A stretch of DNA of 64,000 nucleotides, from the NCBI GenBank assembly GCA_021014325.1, contig CM037474.1:5559130-5623129 (forward strand). Reading direction: 5' to 3'. How positions within the stretch are numbered: the first letter of the stretch is position 1; the number at the start of each line of letters is the position of its first letter. Of this stretch, positions 1 to 12,348 are shown in pieces. The stretch is from Plazaster borealis. Lineage: Eukaryota; Echinodermata; Asteroidea; Forcipulatida; Labidiasteridae. Under the pieces are notes generated by a model. That model made no database searches. It worked only from the letters and a program-made list of their open reading frames with translations, and had not been told where the DNA came from. Made by a program: the position numbers and the translations under genes.

Positions 1-223
1 TCACTTAATTTACATAATCATAAATCATGAACAATATTCTTGCTTGGCAAAATTTGACATCAGGAAAAAACCTTGCTAAATTTTTAAAAGGATGTGACTA
101 TGATTAGCGTAATAATATAATACAAAATCATGAAGGCCGAACTTGCACGTTTGTCTTCGAAGCGGAGAATAAATTTGCTATTGGTAACGCGATGTAAAGT
201 GATTCCCTCAAATTGTTCTGATG

Positions 224-597
224 TTAAAGGCATCGTACACGTTTGGTAATTACTCAAAATATATATAGCATAAAAACTGACTTGGTAACGAGCAACAGAG
301 AGCTGTTGATAGTATAAAACATTGTGAGAAACGACTCCCTCTGAAGTAACGTATTTTTTGAGAAAGAGGTAATTTCTCACTAAAATAATAAAAAACTTCT
401 TGCAAGAAGTTTTTATTCCTGTCTGAAAGCACACAAATTTGTACAACAAGAGTGTTTTTTCTTTCATCATTTTCTTGCAACTTCGATGACCAATTGAGCC
501 CAAATTTTCACAGGCTTGTTATTTTATGCATGTGTTGGGATACACCAAATGAGAACACTGGTCTTTGACAATTACCAAACGTGTACGATGCCTTTAA
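224..597 (-). mobile_element. TTAA-bounded inverted-repeat element, family A
   Basis: A copy of an approximately 370-bp family flanked by TTAA. Its ends read AAAGGCACTGAACACGTTTG and the inverse, and a hairpin CTTCTTGCAAGAAG lies in the middle. TTAA targets are typical of piggyBac-type elements. No transposase is present, so it is non-autonomous. Confidence 0.85.
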
Positions 598-1226
598 AAT
601 CATACAGACTTATCAAGGCATTTAGCCGATACGTACTACTAACAGTTGTCACCTTGAAGTTTCAATCAATTCTAGCTTATTGATCAAATTGTTGTCAATA
701 GGTAATTTCCTCCACATTCTAGAATAATTCATTCGGAGGCGAAGTGTGGTGTTGTTATAACAAGTCAGTATGACGAATATTGTGAAACAGTCAATGCGTT
801 TTCATGGTACTAAACTACCATTGAATTAATTGACATTGGATGCATTGAATAGACAACCTCGCGGGGGAAATTAAAATTAATATTATATTACAATAGTTAT
901 AAATGAAATTCATAATTGCTTCCGGTAAACGAGCAGTGACGACTATAACGGTAGGCCTGCAGATATTATGCAACGGGCAAAATGTAAATTGCTATTGTGT
1001 CTTCATGCAAAGAATAATTGTCTATATAGTTTCAGAAAATTTGAGTCAAAATGTGGACTGATTTATGGAAAATATAGTGTCTACGGTCATTCAAAAATCC
1101 ACTTCGAATTGAGGCCCTTTGTATAGATCGACGAGCATCAGCGACAGTTAGATTTGTAATCTGAAAGCATGCAAAAGGTTGATAGAGTGTACAAATTAGC
1201 TTGACAAATACTTTCGCTTGCTATCC
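598..1226. other. Unassigned spacer between TTAA elements
   Basis: AT-rich DNA with no coding signal, splice pair or repeat that I recognise. Confidence 0.5.
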
Positions 1227-1605
1227 TTAAAGGCACTGTACACGTGTGGTAGTTACTCAAAATATATATTATCATAAAAACTTACTTGGTGATGAGCAAC
1301 AGAGAGCTGTTGATAGTATAAAACATTGTGAGAAACGACTCCCTCTGAAGTAACGTAGTTTTTGAGAAAGAGGTAATTTCTCACTATTAAAAATAATAAA
1401 AGACTTCTTGCAAGAAGCCTTTTATTCCTATCTGAAAGCACACAAATTTGTACAACAAGGGTTTTTTTCTTTCATCATTTTCTTGCAACTTCGATGACCA
1501 ATTGAGCCCAAATTTTCACAGGCTTGTTATTTTATGCATGTGTTGGGATACACCAAGTGAGAACACTGGTCTTTGACAATTACCAAACGTATTCAGTGCC
1601 TTTAA
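1227..1605 (-). mobile_element. TTAA-bounded inverted-repeat element, family A
   Basis: The same family as at 224-597, very similar along its whole length, including the central CTTCTTGCAAGAAG hairpin. Open frames inside it recur in other copies and are repeat-derived. Confidence 0.85.
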
Positions 1606-1965
1606 TAATATGGTCGACTATTTTTTGTGTTTACCAATTTAAATAAATCATTACGTGTTGTGGTATACATCTACAAGATAAACAATAACACGAAGAGTTC
1701 AAAACCTCTTTCTCTTTGTAAACATCAATTTTACAAAAAAAACTAAAACTAAAAAAAGTAATCTTAGAGTGGGTTCCAACCGAAAGCTTACCCACATTTT
1801 AAGTAAATCAAAAAAATACAATCACCTTACTTTGTATTTAATCAAATTAAAGCTTCTTATAGATTAAAGCAATGTCATTCACCAGCCTATAAAAGGAAAC
1901 ATTGATGACCTTGACTATAAAATGTTTGCAAGGTTTTTCTGTCCCTATAAACACAAAGCCATCAC
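1606..1965. other. Unassigned AT-rich spacer
   Basis: Nothing is recognised here apart from short A-rich runs. Confidence 0.5.
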
Positions 1966-2339
1966 TTAAAGGCACTGAACGCGTTTGGTAATTGTCAAGA
2001 CAAGTGTTCTCACTTGGTGTATCCCAACATATGCATAAAATAACAAGCCTGTGAAAATTTGGGCTCAATTGGTCATCGAAGTTGCAAGAAAATGATGAAA
2101 GGAAAAACACCCTTGTTGTACAAATTAGTGTGCTTTGAGATAGGAATAAAAGGCTTCTTGCAAGAAGTCTTTTATTATCTTAGTGAGAAATAACCTCTTT
2201 CTCAAAAACTACGTTACTTCAGAGGGAGTCGTTTCTCACAATGTTTTATACTATCAGCAGCTCTCTGTTGCTCGTTACCAAGTCAGTTTTTATGCTATAT
2301 TTATCTTGAGTAATTACCAAACGTGTACAGTGCCTTTAA
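1966..2339 (+). mobile_element. TTAA-bounded inverted-repeat element, family A
   Basis: A full-length copy in plus orientation with TTAA at both ends. Confidence 0.85.
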
Positions 2340-2393
2340 ATTAAATTATACTTAACCTTCCAGCATCTGAGTTTTTAAATAATAAACAAGTTT

Positions 2394-2788
2394 TGAAAGG
2401 GATTGTAAACGTTTGGTAATTGGAACCCATTTTTTCAATCCTATATAGTTGTAGATATATACCTTAAAACTGCCCTGTGAAAATTTCATTTCAAAAGGTG
2501 GTAGCGTTTTTGAGATATTGCTGAAAATCAGGAGCGGTTATGTCCACGCAGGAAGAATAATCTGAAATTGGAATACACAATCTGAGACACGTTACTGTCA
2601 GTAATGCTTCTCAGATTCAAATTTTTGGGGATATGAAAAATTGATATTTTTTTCCATAATCGTATACTTCTAAGTGAAGTTTCTCAAAATGCATTATACT
2701 ATCCAAAGCTGCTGTACTTCTTACCAAGTAAGTTTTAATTGCCATTAATTTTCAGAGTCGTTACCAAACGTATACAGACCCTTTAAAA
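2394..2788 (+). mobile_element. Inverted-repeat element, family B
   Basis: An approximately 395-bp family with ends related to family A (AAAGGGATTGTAAACGTTTGG and the inverse near CCCTTTAAA). The interior is different, with a TCCACGCAGGAAGAATAATC core. This copy lacks a clear left TTAA. Confidence 0.75.
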
Positions 2789-2805
2789 GAGAAATGCATT
2801 CTTAC

Positions 2806-2851
2806 CTATTGGGATGTTGCTGCATGCCATTACTCCACCGGTGGCCGTCAT
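2806..2851 (-). CDS. Possible first coding exon of a gene running off the left edge
   Basis: The minus strand has ATG at 2851 and an open 15-codon stretch (MTATGGVMACSNIPI), then a strong donor (ATAG then gtaaga) after 2806. An in-frame stop lies upstream, so this could be a first coding exon. The DNA upstream (2860-3100) is not repetitive and is relatively CpG-rich. No matching downstream exon was found among the repeats at 1-2800. This is weak evidence from one splice site and could be chance. Confidence 0.25.
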
Positions 2852-3498
2852 AATGATAACACACGGTACAACAAAAAATGGATTTATTCACTCGTTCACT
2901 CGAAAGCGTTTTCTCGGTTGTCAAGAACGTTTACACGCCATTCCGAAATTAAACGTGTCCAGGTTTTTGTTTTACTCTTTGGGGATGTAAGAAGTCAGTT
3001 ATACGGTCCACACTGCTGTGCATCTTCTGACTGCATTGGTTGACAGTTTTGTGAGATCTATCACAGTCAACGTGAGTCAAGCTGGTGGAAGAGACGAGGA
3101 CAAAATGATAAGTGATGGTGATGATGATGCTGTGGGCATCCTCTGTTTCGCGCGCTGTTCATTAAAAATCGAAGCCCGAAGGCAGTGGTGTGCCAGGTCG
3201 ATGTATGGAGGGGTAACATCACGTCATCGATGTGATATGACTACTATACGCTGTATGCGTTAATACCAGTAAGGCACAGCGTATGTAGTTTACCGCCTGA
3301 ATAATTTCATTTCAGTCTAAGCTCGATTTGAAAAATGTTGACACAGCACGGGTAGTTCTGCTAATAATAAGAAGAGAATGTTAATTTATTTTCGTATAAT
3401 TACCACTGAAATACTCTCTATAATCGAGTGACATTCTCATCATGTCATCTAACATTTGATAATAAACGGGACAGGAGCCACCATGTGGCTCAGTTCAA
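2852..3498. other. Non-repetitive, CpG-containing stretch without a supported gene
   Basis: This stretch has no recognisable repeat. It holds an 81-codon plus-strand open frame (3018-3263) with no domain and no splice context. It may be promoter or 5' UTR DNA for the candidate exon at 2806-2851. Confidence 0.3.
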
Positions 3499-4425
3499 AG
3501 GTCACATAAAGAAGGGGGTCACATTTATCATACAGTTTCTAAAAATAGATCGATATCAATGTCAATCGATTATACAAATCGATTTTAAATAAGTGTTTTA
3601 CGTGTTGCGTAAAATACTGTACACAACGTCGATCTGTTGGTGCTCTCTAAAAAACGTTCCTGTCAGAATTTCCCCAGATTCGGGTCCCATGGGGCTTGAT
3701 CCATTATGGGTCAGTATGGCTCGGAATCGGTGTCAAAGTTACCATGAAAATGGGTCAAACTAACGCAGAATCATATTCAAACTCCCATTTCTTAACGGCA
3801 TCGTACACTTTTGGTAACAGCTCAAAATCATTGTCCAAATTTTGTGTGATTCAACATATGCATGAACAAACAAACCTGTGAAAGTTTTAGCTTAATTGGT
3901 CATCGAGGTCACGAGAAAATAGTGAAAAGAGACCTTATGTGTTTTCTGTTTTTTTCAAATTATCGCGGGTGATAAAAACTATTGTTTTACTCATTTCTCA
4001 GAAACGACAGCATTTTAGGCAGAAATATTTTAAGGAACCCTTTCTACCATTACTTACTTTCAATCATGTGTGTGAATCTGTGAACATTGTGGTTTTCGAT
4101 CTTACCAATAGTGTACAGGGCCTTTAAAGGTCACATAAAGAAGGGGGTCACATTTATCATATAGTTTCTAAAAACTGATCGATATCAATGTCAATCGATT
4201 ATACAAATCGATTTTAAATAAGTGTTTTACGTGTTGCGTGAAACAGTGTACACAACGTCGATCTGTTGGTGCTCTCTAAAAACCTCCGGGTTAGATTTGA
4301 TCCAGATCCGGGTCCCATGGGGCTTGATCCATTATGGGTCAGTATGGCTCGGAATCGGTGTCAAAGTTACCATGAAAATGGGTCAAACTAACGAAGAATC
4401 ATATTCAAACTCCCATTTTTTAAAT
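3499..4425. repeat. Direct duplication of about 297 bp flanking a TTAA element
   Basis: The segments 3499-3795 and 4129-4425 are near-identical. Both start GTCACATAAAGAAGGGGGTC and run on through AATCGATT-rich DNA and a GGGTCAG-containing block. Between them, 3792-4127 is a TTAA-bounded element with ends like the other families (GTACACTTTTGGTAAC and its inverse). Confidence 0.8.
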
Positions 4426-4725
4426 ACAAGTTTCCGGGTCAACCTGACCCAAAATGGGTCAGGACCCCCTTGGACTCGGAATCAGGGTCAATTCTGACCC
4501 GGGAGTTTTAGAGTGTTGACCCAGATCTTGGTCCCATGGGACCTGATCCATTATGGGTCAGTATGACCCGGAATCTGTGTCAAAATTACCCCAAAATGAT
4601 CAAACTGACGCAAAATCCAAGTTAAAAATCCCATTTTTGACCACTTTCCGGGTCAGCCTGACCCAGAAATGGGTCAAAACTCCAAGGAACTCGGGTCAAT
4701 TCTGATCCGGGAGTTTTTAGAGTGT
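4270..4725. repeat. GGGTCA/TGACCC-rich repeat block
   Basis: Many copies of GGGTCA and its complement TGACCC lie within about 450 bp, in both orientations, inside imperfect repeats containing CCGGGTCA. A related block occurs at 8350-8600. Confidence 0.7.
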
Positions 4726-4889
4726 AGTTGATGAGAAAAGGTTTGATTGTCTTTGACAGAGAATGAATTCTCGAAAGTAACGCCATTTAGAGACGGAACT
4801 ATATCCCAGATTAATAATAGCTTCACACCAAGTATGCTTTCATATATGACAATCAACAATTATTAATTAATTATCTCATTACCCCTATA

Positions 4890-6130
4890 CCTTATAATTG
4901 ACTACACCTATTAAAAAAGGATTCGACAACTAACAGTATGAATGAAGAGAAGCATGGTATTTTTTAACTCTAGAAGAAACATCTCTTTGCATTATCCAAA
5001 CAAGACTCGGTACAGGAAAATTTGTAAACATAAAGCCTTGAAGTAGAAGTATATCAACTATAATTTACTACACACATTTAAAAAAGCATTCGACAACAAG
5101 CATGAATGGAGAGAAAGTATTGTATTATTAAAACTATAAAAAGAAACATTTCATTGCACTATTCAAACAAGACTCGGTACAGGAAAATTTGTAAACATAC
5201 AGCCTTGAAGTAGAAGTACATCAACTATAATTTACTACACCTATTTAAAAAAGCATTCGACAACAAACAGCATGAATGGAGAGAAGGTATTGTATTTTTG
5301 AAGTCTAGAAGAAACATCTCCTTTGCATTATTCAAACAATACTTAGTACAGGATGGGTAAATATACAGCCTTAAAAAGTAGAAGTATATCAACTATAATT
5401 TACTACACCTATTTAAAAAGCATCGACAACAAACGGTATATGAATGGAGAGGAATTGAGCATGTCTTTTTGAAGTAGAAGAAACTTCTCTTTTCATTATT
5501 CAAACAAGACTTGGTATGAAAAATGGGTGTAAATCTATACTGCCTTGAAGTAGAAGTATATGGGGCCTAATTTGCGATTTGGTTTGACCTCCAGTTTGAT
5601 TAAAGGGATCGTACACATTTGGTTATTGGAACCCACTGTTTGTTTTAATCCTATAGTTGTAGATATATACCATAAGACACGTTTTTTGAGATATTGCCGA
5701 AAATCTGGAGCGGTTATGTCCACGCAGGAAGAATAATCTGCAATTGGAATACACAATCTGAGAAACGTTACTGCAGTAGGCCTACCGGTAACGCTTCTCA
5801 GATTCAAATTTTGGGTAACGCTTCTCAGATTCAAATTTTGGGGGATAACAAGTGATATCTTTTAACCGAAGTACTTCGAAGTGAAAAGTTTCTCAAAATG
5901 CATTATACTATCAAAAGCTGCTATACCTCTTACCAAGTTAGTTTTTATTGCCATTAATTTTCAGAGTCATCACAAAACGTATACAGACCCTTTAAAAAGC
6001 ATTCGACAACAAACAGTATGAATGGAGAGAAAGCATGTCTTTTTTAAGTAGAAAAAAATATCTTATTGCATTATTCAAAGAAAATTTAGTATGAATATGG
6101 GTAATTCTACAGCTTTGAAGTAGTTGGGCT
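4890..6130 (+). repeat. Tandem array, about 166-bp unit, interrupted by a family B element
   Basis: Units repeat at about 166-bp spacing (marker CATTCGACAAC near 4920, 5087, 5253 and 5421). A last unit resumes near 5999 after a family B element at 5600-5995. Each unit ends with GCCTTGAAGTAGAAGTATAT or a close variant. Confidence 0.8.
5600..5995 (+). mobile_element. Inverted-repeat element, family B, inserted in the 166-bp array
   Basis: TTAA at both ends, and its body matches 2394-2788 and 27358-27749. It carries a short internal duplication of CGCTTCTCAGATTCAAATTT. Confidence 0.8.
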
Positions 6131-6267
6131 TGATAATACAAAATAACTGCTTCGATTCTCCCACAGGGCCTGCGGTCAAATTACGAGAAATTTAATTCGG
6201 AAATCAATGCGGTTTGGAAATATTAAATTTGTGGAGTGACATTAATATCAGAACCATCATTTTGATT

Positions 6268-6641
6268 TTAAAGGCACTGAACACGTTTGGTAATTTTTAA
6301 AGACCAGTGTTCTCACTTGGTGTATCCCAACACATGCATAAAATAACAAGCCTGTACAAATTTGGGCTCAATTGGTCATCGAAGTTGCAAGAAAGTGTTG
6401 AAAGAAAAAAAACCTTGTTGTACAAATGTGTGTGCTTTCAGATAGGAATAAAGGGCTTCTTGCAAGAAGTCTTTTTTTATTTTAGTGAGAAATTACCTCT
6501 TTCTCAAAAACTACGTTACTTCAGAGGGAGTCGTTTCTCACAATGTTTTATACTATCAACAGCTCTCCGTTGCTCATTACCAAGTCGTTTTTATGTTAAT
6601 ATATATTTTGAGTAATTACCAAACGTGTACAGTGCATTTAA
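6268..6641 (+). mobile_element. TTAA-bounded inverted-repeat element, family A
   Basis: A full-length copy with TTAA at both ends and the central hairpin. Confidence 0.85.
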
Positions 6642-7150
6642 TCAAACGTTCTTTTTTTCCTGGTTTTTAGGCCTACTCAAATCCCTTTTCGATTTTTGAT
6701 TTTTTTGTGGGTAAAAGAAATTTCCATTGCCATTTTCAAACGCAGTAGAGCAAGGCTAAAATTACAAAACCACAGTCAAAATTGAAACGAGAATTGCCCT
6801 ATAAATCACGGTCGCGTGGATCCCATTTCCACTGTTTTCACGCGATAAACAGTCTCTTTATTTTGTCTTTCCATTTTCCAGTTTGGAGTAATTTAGAAGA
6901 CTAATAATTTATGTAGTGGGCTGTTTTGACAATTACTTTCATTTTCTCAGAAATCGAGGTGATTTAAACATCAATTGCTGTTTCCACACAGGCTCGTTGT
7001 GGCCGCCACCATTTCTTTTCGAGGTGATTATTCAACTAGGGCCTATAACTACACACATTTTTAAGTAGCCACAAAGGCTCATGTGTTAAAAATGAAGCAT
7101 TTCTACATAATATTATGGTTTGATACCAGAGTACCATGAGGTCGAACGAT
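6642..7150. other. Unassigned AT-rich spacer
   Basis: No gene, splice pair or repeat is recognised. Confidence 0.5.
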
Positions 7151-7892
7151 TTAAAGGTATTATACAGGATTGGTAAGGTTAAAAATAACATTTTTTAATT
7201 TTAGTCTGACAGCTTACGGTACTGATTATAAAGTTCATACTATACAACCATTTTTTCTTTGAAATATTTCCCTCTGAAATGAAGTCATATTCGAGAAAAC
7301 CGTATCTGAAAACCTAAAAAAAATTAAAAAAAAAACGCCACAGCTGGCTTCGGTTGATACAACCAAAATTAAGAACAATGTGTTAACAAATCTTGAAAAT
7401 TGTGCATTGTTTTTTAAATTATTTTCTCAATGCACCACACAACGGATTAAGCCCAAATTTTCACAGGTTTGATATTTCAATATAGATGAACACTGTCTAC
7501 GACTGTTTGGTTAGCTCCATCAATCCTGTACAATACCTTTAAAGGGTATGCATAACATTGGTAAGAGTTAATAAATGTTCAAAGATTAGCACAGAACTTA
7601 CATGGTATAAAGTTGGTCATGGTGGGAAACTCCCTTTAAAATATTTTTGCTTGAAATGCATTAGTTTTTGAGAAATGAGTAAAACAATTAGTTTTGATCT
7701 TGCGAGTCAATAACTCAACGTTTGAAAACGGTGAAAACATTTAAGGTGTTTTCCACTTTTTTTCTCTCGTGACTTCAATGACCGATTGAGCTTAAACTTT
7801 CCCATGTTTCTAATTTCATGCATTATGTTGGATCACATCAAGTGTGGATACTGGTCTTTGACAATATTACCAATGTGACACATGTGCTTTAA
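7151..7892 (+). mobile_element. Two abutting TTAA elements, family D
   Basis: One element spans 7151-7542 and the next 7539-7892. They share the TTAA at the junction. Both show the general end pattern AAAGG...TTGGTAA and its inverse. The first resembles 11221-11667 and the second resembles 10684-10984. Confidence 0.7.
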
Positions 7893-8349
7893 TAGACAAT
7901 TTTTGTAAAACGAAATGTATACACAAAGGGAGAGATTGTCAAATATTCCTCACCCCTTCCTATCACACAAACTAAGAGAGACTATCCTTGAAGCATCGAG
8001 GACAGAAAGAACCAGTCCACGGTTGAACTATCACAATGGTATCTCCTTCTATTCATGGAGGCACGTGCCCAGTTCCACAACACCGTAATTGCATTACGTT
8101 AACGCACAGCCAAGCAAATTGATGACATTAAGGTACGAGTTACAATCCCGTTAACACCTGCCTAACCCCGATGCCACCTTCTCATTCAGCCACGATCCAA
8201 TTTCAGACACTTTATTTTTAGTCGCAGTACACTTTTCCTGTTTTTACCTGAACAGCTGTTCGAAGAAGAAGGGAAGATCCTTGGGTCCTATACGCTAATT
8301 GAAACCCACCGGTTTTCTTTTGCCCCCCCCCCCCCAAAAAAAATGCAAA
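7893..8349. other. Unassigned spacer with a C/A homopolymer run
   Basis: Nothing is recognised except a poly-C/poly-A tract near 8320-8342. Confidence 0.5.
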
Positions 8350-8600
8350 TTCAGACCGAAACAATCCGGGTCAGAGTTGACCCGGATCCGGATCCCGTGG
8401 GGCCTGACCCATTTCTCGGGTCAGTGTGACCCGGAATTGGTGTCAAAATGACCCCCAAATGGGTCAAACTGACGCAGAATCCAAGTCAAAACCTCATTTT
8501 TGACCCAGTTTCCGGGCCAGCCTGACCTCGAAGTGGGTCAAGGCCTCTGGGACCAGGAATCCGGGTCAATTTTGACCCGGGTTTTTTGTTAACAGAGTGT
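8350..8600. repeat. GGGTCA/TGACCC-rich repeat block, second copy
   Basis: The same repeat family as 4270-4725, with many GGGTCA half-sites in both orientations. Confidence 0.7.
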
Positions 8601-9452
8601 AACCAACACACAATACTGTTCCATTTTCGTGGCACATGGTGTTCATTTATTGTTCATACAGTCTGTTGCCAGATTAAAAAATAACATGATTAATCATTTC
8701 TGTTTCAATCAATAATGTTTGCAGAATTCTGATAGGACTCGAGAGTAAAGTGCATGGTGACATTTTTTGAACACATGTTCTGTTGAACACTAATGTAAGT
8801 AGTGCTCAAGATGGTGAATGGGGGGGGGGGGGGACGACGACGATGGCAGCCTCGCTATACACCAAGCAAAAAATAAATGTTAATCATATATTGAATTCAA
8901 CGATTATTGTTAATGCCGAATCTCCAATCTTCGTTTTATTATTTTGTTTATGAGAGATCGCCTAACATCACAAGGCCAGATGGGCACTTCAAGGTGAGGG
9001 CTACACACTTAACTGATTCGGGCTGCTGACCCAAATCAACTGGTGACAGTTTTAATCACAATTTTCGATCAACGGGAGAACGGAGTCATGAAATTGAAGA
9101 GTAAGAATTAATCACACATATGATGAATCTAAATGGAATATTATCCCTTGCCTATCCCTCAATACACAAACAAGGTTGTTTTTTTGATAATGAGTGATTA
9201 GTAATTTCAGCAACCGGCTGAACGCCGCAGCCAGTCACAACAACTGTTTGATAAATGTGGTTGGTAAGAAACGCGTCTCGCTCGAAAACTCGTTCACCAG
9301 CAGAGGCACCAAAAAGTCACCTTCGCGTTGAACCGTGGTTCGTGCATATTTCCATCCATCAGGAGAAAATCGCAATTTCATGGCCGTCTGTCGTTCTTCA
9401 AAATGTGAGATAAATACAAAATTTCCCTGCATCATAATGGATATGACCTTCT
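8601..9452. other. Spacer with a poly-G run and one dispersed repeat
   Basis: There is a poly-G tract near 8820-8833. The stretch at about 8950-9060 matches 47710-47810 (GAGATCGCCTAACATCA and onward), so it is a low-copy dispersed repeat. No gene is seen. Confidence 0.5.
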
Positions 9453-9828
9453 TTAAAGGCACTGGACACGTTTGGTAATTGTCAAAGACCAGTGTTCTCA
9501 CTTGGTGTATCCGAACATATGCATAAAATAACAAGCCTGTGAAAATTTAGGCTCAATTGGTCATCGGAGTTGCAAGAAAATGATGAAAGAAAAAACACCC
9601 TTGTCGTACAAATTTGTGTGCTTTCAGATAGGAATAAAAACTTCTTGCAAGAAGTTTTTATTATTTTATTGAGAAGTTACCTATTTCTCAAAAACTACGT
9701 TACTTCAGAGGGAGTCGTTTCTCACAATGTTTTATATTATCAACAGCTCTCCGTTGCTTGTTACCAAGTAAAGTTTTTTATGCTAATATTTGTTTTGAGT
9801 CATTACCAAACGTGTACGATACCTTTAA
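9453..9828 (+). mobile_element. TTAA-bounded inverted-repeat element, family A
   Basis: A full-length copy with TTAA at both ends. Confidence 0.85.
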
Positions 9829-9857
9829 AGAATTAAAAGGTGAAGTGTATTTTACAT

Positions 9858-10208
9858 TTATAGGCAGGATATACGTTTGATAAATTGTCAAAGACCAGTA
9901 TCATCACCAGTATCCAACATTATGCATAAAATGACAAACCTGTGAAAATGTGGGCTTAATTAGTCATCGAAGTTGCAAGAAAACAATGAAACAAAAAACA
10001 CCCTTGAAGCCTTCATGCCTGAAGCCTTTCTCAGATTCAAATTTGTGGGTGAAAAATTTCCTATTTCTCTAAAACTCCATATTACTTCAAAGGGGGGTCG
10101 TTTCTAACAATGTTTTATAATATCAACAGCTCTCCAGTGCTCTTTACCAAGTAAGTTTCTATGGTCATTAACTTGTGGAGTAATTACCAAAAGTATACCC
10201 TACCTTTA
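9858..10208 (+). mobile_element. Diverged TTAA element related to family A
   Basis: The interior follows family A (GTCAAAGACCAGT, AAAATGACAAACCTGTGAAA, TTCAAAGGGGGGTCG), but it is clearly more diverged and the ends are degraded. Confidence 0.65.
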
Positions 10209-10683
10209 ATTTTTGTTGTAACATCCGAAATCAGCTTGCGTTTTTTAAAAGGTTTTCACATAGGCCCCCTCCAGTTTTCATTTCAGAGAAAAATATTTCA
10301 CCGGAAAAACAATGGTTCTAGTATGAATTTCATAATCAGTAAGCTTTCAGACTCCTTTTATCCTTACCAATCCTGTACAATACCTATAAAACAACACCGT
10401 TTTTCTATGCGGTTTTATATTTCACACACTGATTTCACTGATAATTTCAAACAGACGGGACACCATCAGAATATTAACCGCTCATTTAGATCTACAGAAT
10501 TTGAATTTTGATTCTCAATTAAATTGGTTTCTCTCGTTATTTTGTTATTGTCGGAAGGTTTAATGGAAACTAATTTAAATAAATTATCAGTTGGGGATGG
10601 ACGCAATCAAGAAACTCTAATGCCCAGATGATTGCCTTTAATAATTAAAATGTCAACAAGCCGACCTTCCTTATCCCATCTTA

Positions 10684-11667
10684 TTTAAAGGGTGTGCACA
10701 TTACTACATGGTATAAAGATGGTCATGGTGGGAAAACATCCCTCGGAATATTTTTGCTTGGAATGCTATAGTTTTTAAGAAATGAGTAAATCAATTAGTT
10801 TTGATATCGCAAGTCCAAAACCTGATGTTTGAAAACAGTGAAAACATATGTTTGTGTTTTCTTGTGACTCCAATGACTGATTGGCCTAAAACTTCCACAG
10901 GTTTGTTATTTCATGTGTATGTTGGGTTACATCAAGTGTGGATACTGTTATTTGAAAATTACCAATGTTGTCATTGTGTGTTAATGATTCAATACATGCA
11001 AGATGTAAATAAGGACGTTTCAAATAGCTACGGGTTGATAAACAAAAACTCAAACATGTTTTGTTTCTTCAATAGCCGTGCTAAAACAGTCGGTTTAGCA
11101 AACTATTTTTTTTAAAGAAAAAGTATCACCTTACTTAAGTTTTACTCTGCATAAGGTGTTTTCATGAAAAAATAAAATGTTTACTTTCCTCAATATTTTT
11201 TCGGATCAATATGCTTTATCAAAGGTATAACACAGGATTGGTAAGGATAACAAAAAAAAACATCATTGTTTGATTTTAGTCTGAAAGCTTACTGATTTTG
11301 AAGTTTATACTAAAACAATTTTTTGTTAAAAATATTTTCCTCTGAAATGAAGAAAACTTTTTTCGAAAACCTTTAAAAAAAAATTAAAAAAAATTTTAAC
11401 AGCTGATTTTGGTTGTTAAAACCAAAATGATTAAGGACACAATGAGTCTGCTGAAAATAGTGCATGCTTTTTCATTCTTTTCTCCTGACTCACACAACAG
11501 ATTAAGCCCAAATTTTCACAGGTTTTTATTTCATGTGTATGGTTGATCACACAAAACATGAACACTGTCTGCGACAATTTTGTCAGCTTTACAAATTGAT
11601 CACACAAAACATTAACACTGTCTGAGACTATTTTGTCAGCTTTACAAATCCTGTATAACACATTTAA
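10684..11667 (+). mobile_element. TTAA elements of family D (two copies)
   Basis: Segments 10684-10984 and 11221-11667 match the two abutting elements at 7151-7892. The second contains a local duplication of the phrase TGATCACACAAAACAT near its right end. Confidence 0.65.
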
Positions 11668-12250
11668 AATTGCTTTATTATTACCTTATTTAAAAAAATG
11701 TGTCGATATAAGATTCTTTAAGATAAGATTGCACTACCAGTCGATCCTTGTAAGAGATGAAATAACATACAACTGAATCGTTCTCAGGGGAAATAATGGC
11801 AGATTTAAACAGTCGAATAGAAGCTACACTAGCACATGTAATAAACTCGCGCACTACAGTCAAGTATTCTGTACGATAACAACAAACAAAAACACTCCTT
11901 AAAAAATGAATTTGTGATGGAGAACTTTTTTTTAATTTAATAAATAAAAAGTCAAAATTAAATGTTTATAACTGCATCCCCAAACGTTTCCAAGAGCAGT
12001 ACAAAAGATATCGCCGCTCTCGCTTGTCAATGTCTATATATTTTTTAATTTAATAGCTATAATTAAAACCATGGGAAAAAACCCATAATTCAGGTCGATT
12101 GGGTCCAGCCATGCCTAAAATTGTCCCAATTTATACGGCCCGGTTGTTTTTCTATAATAATGGTCCTTCCGATAACCAGAGGGCATCTATAATGAAATGT
12201 TGCTTTTAACCTCGGTCATTGAGTTTGCGATCAGCCACACACTAAAGATG
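11668..12250. other. Unassigned AT-rich spacer
   Basis: No gene or recognised repeat. Confidence 0.5.
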
Positions 12251-12264
12251 CCCAAGATGCAATG

Positions 12265-12348
12265 TTAAGGCCGTAGCCGAAGTGGCGGCTACAGCTACGG
12301 TGGCTACGGCTACGACTGTTGCTAAGGATGATACTAAGGACGTCAGGA
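12265..12348. mobile_element. Fragment of a short GGCTACAGCTACGG inverted-repeat element
   Basis: It shares GGCGGCTACAGCTACGG and TTGCTAAGG...GGACGTC with the fuller copies at 56191-56336 and 63789-63898. Confidence 0.6.

Noticed and set aside
84..503. A 139-codon open frame and its relatives in other places
   Set aside because: The same peptide pieces recur in each family A TTAA element, so they are repeat-derived.
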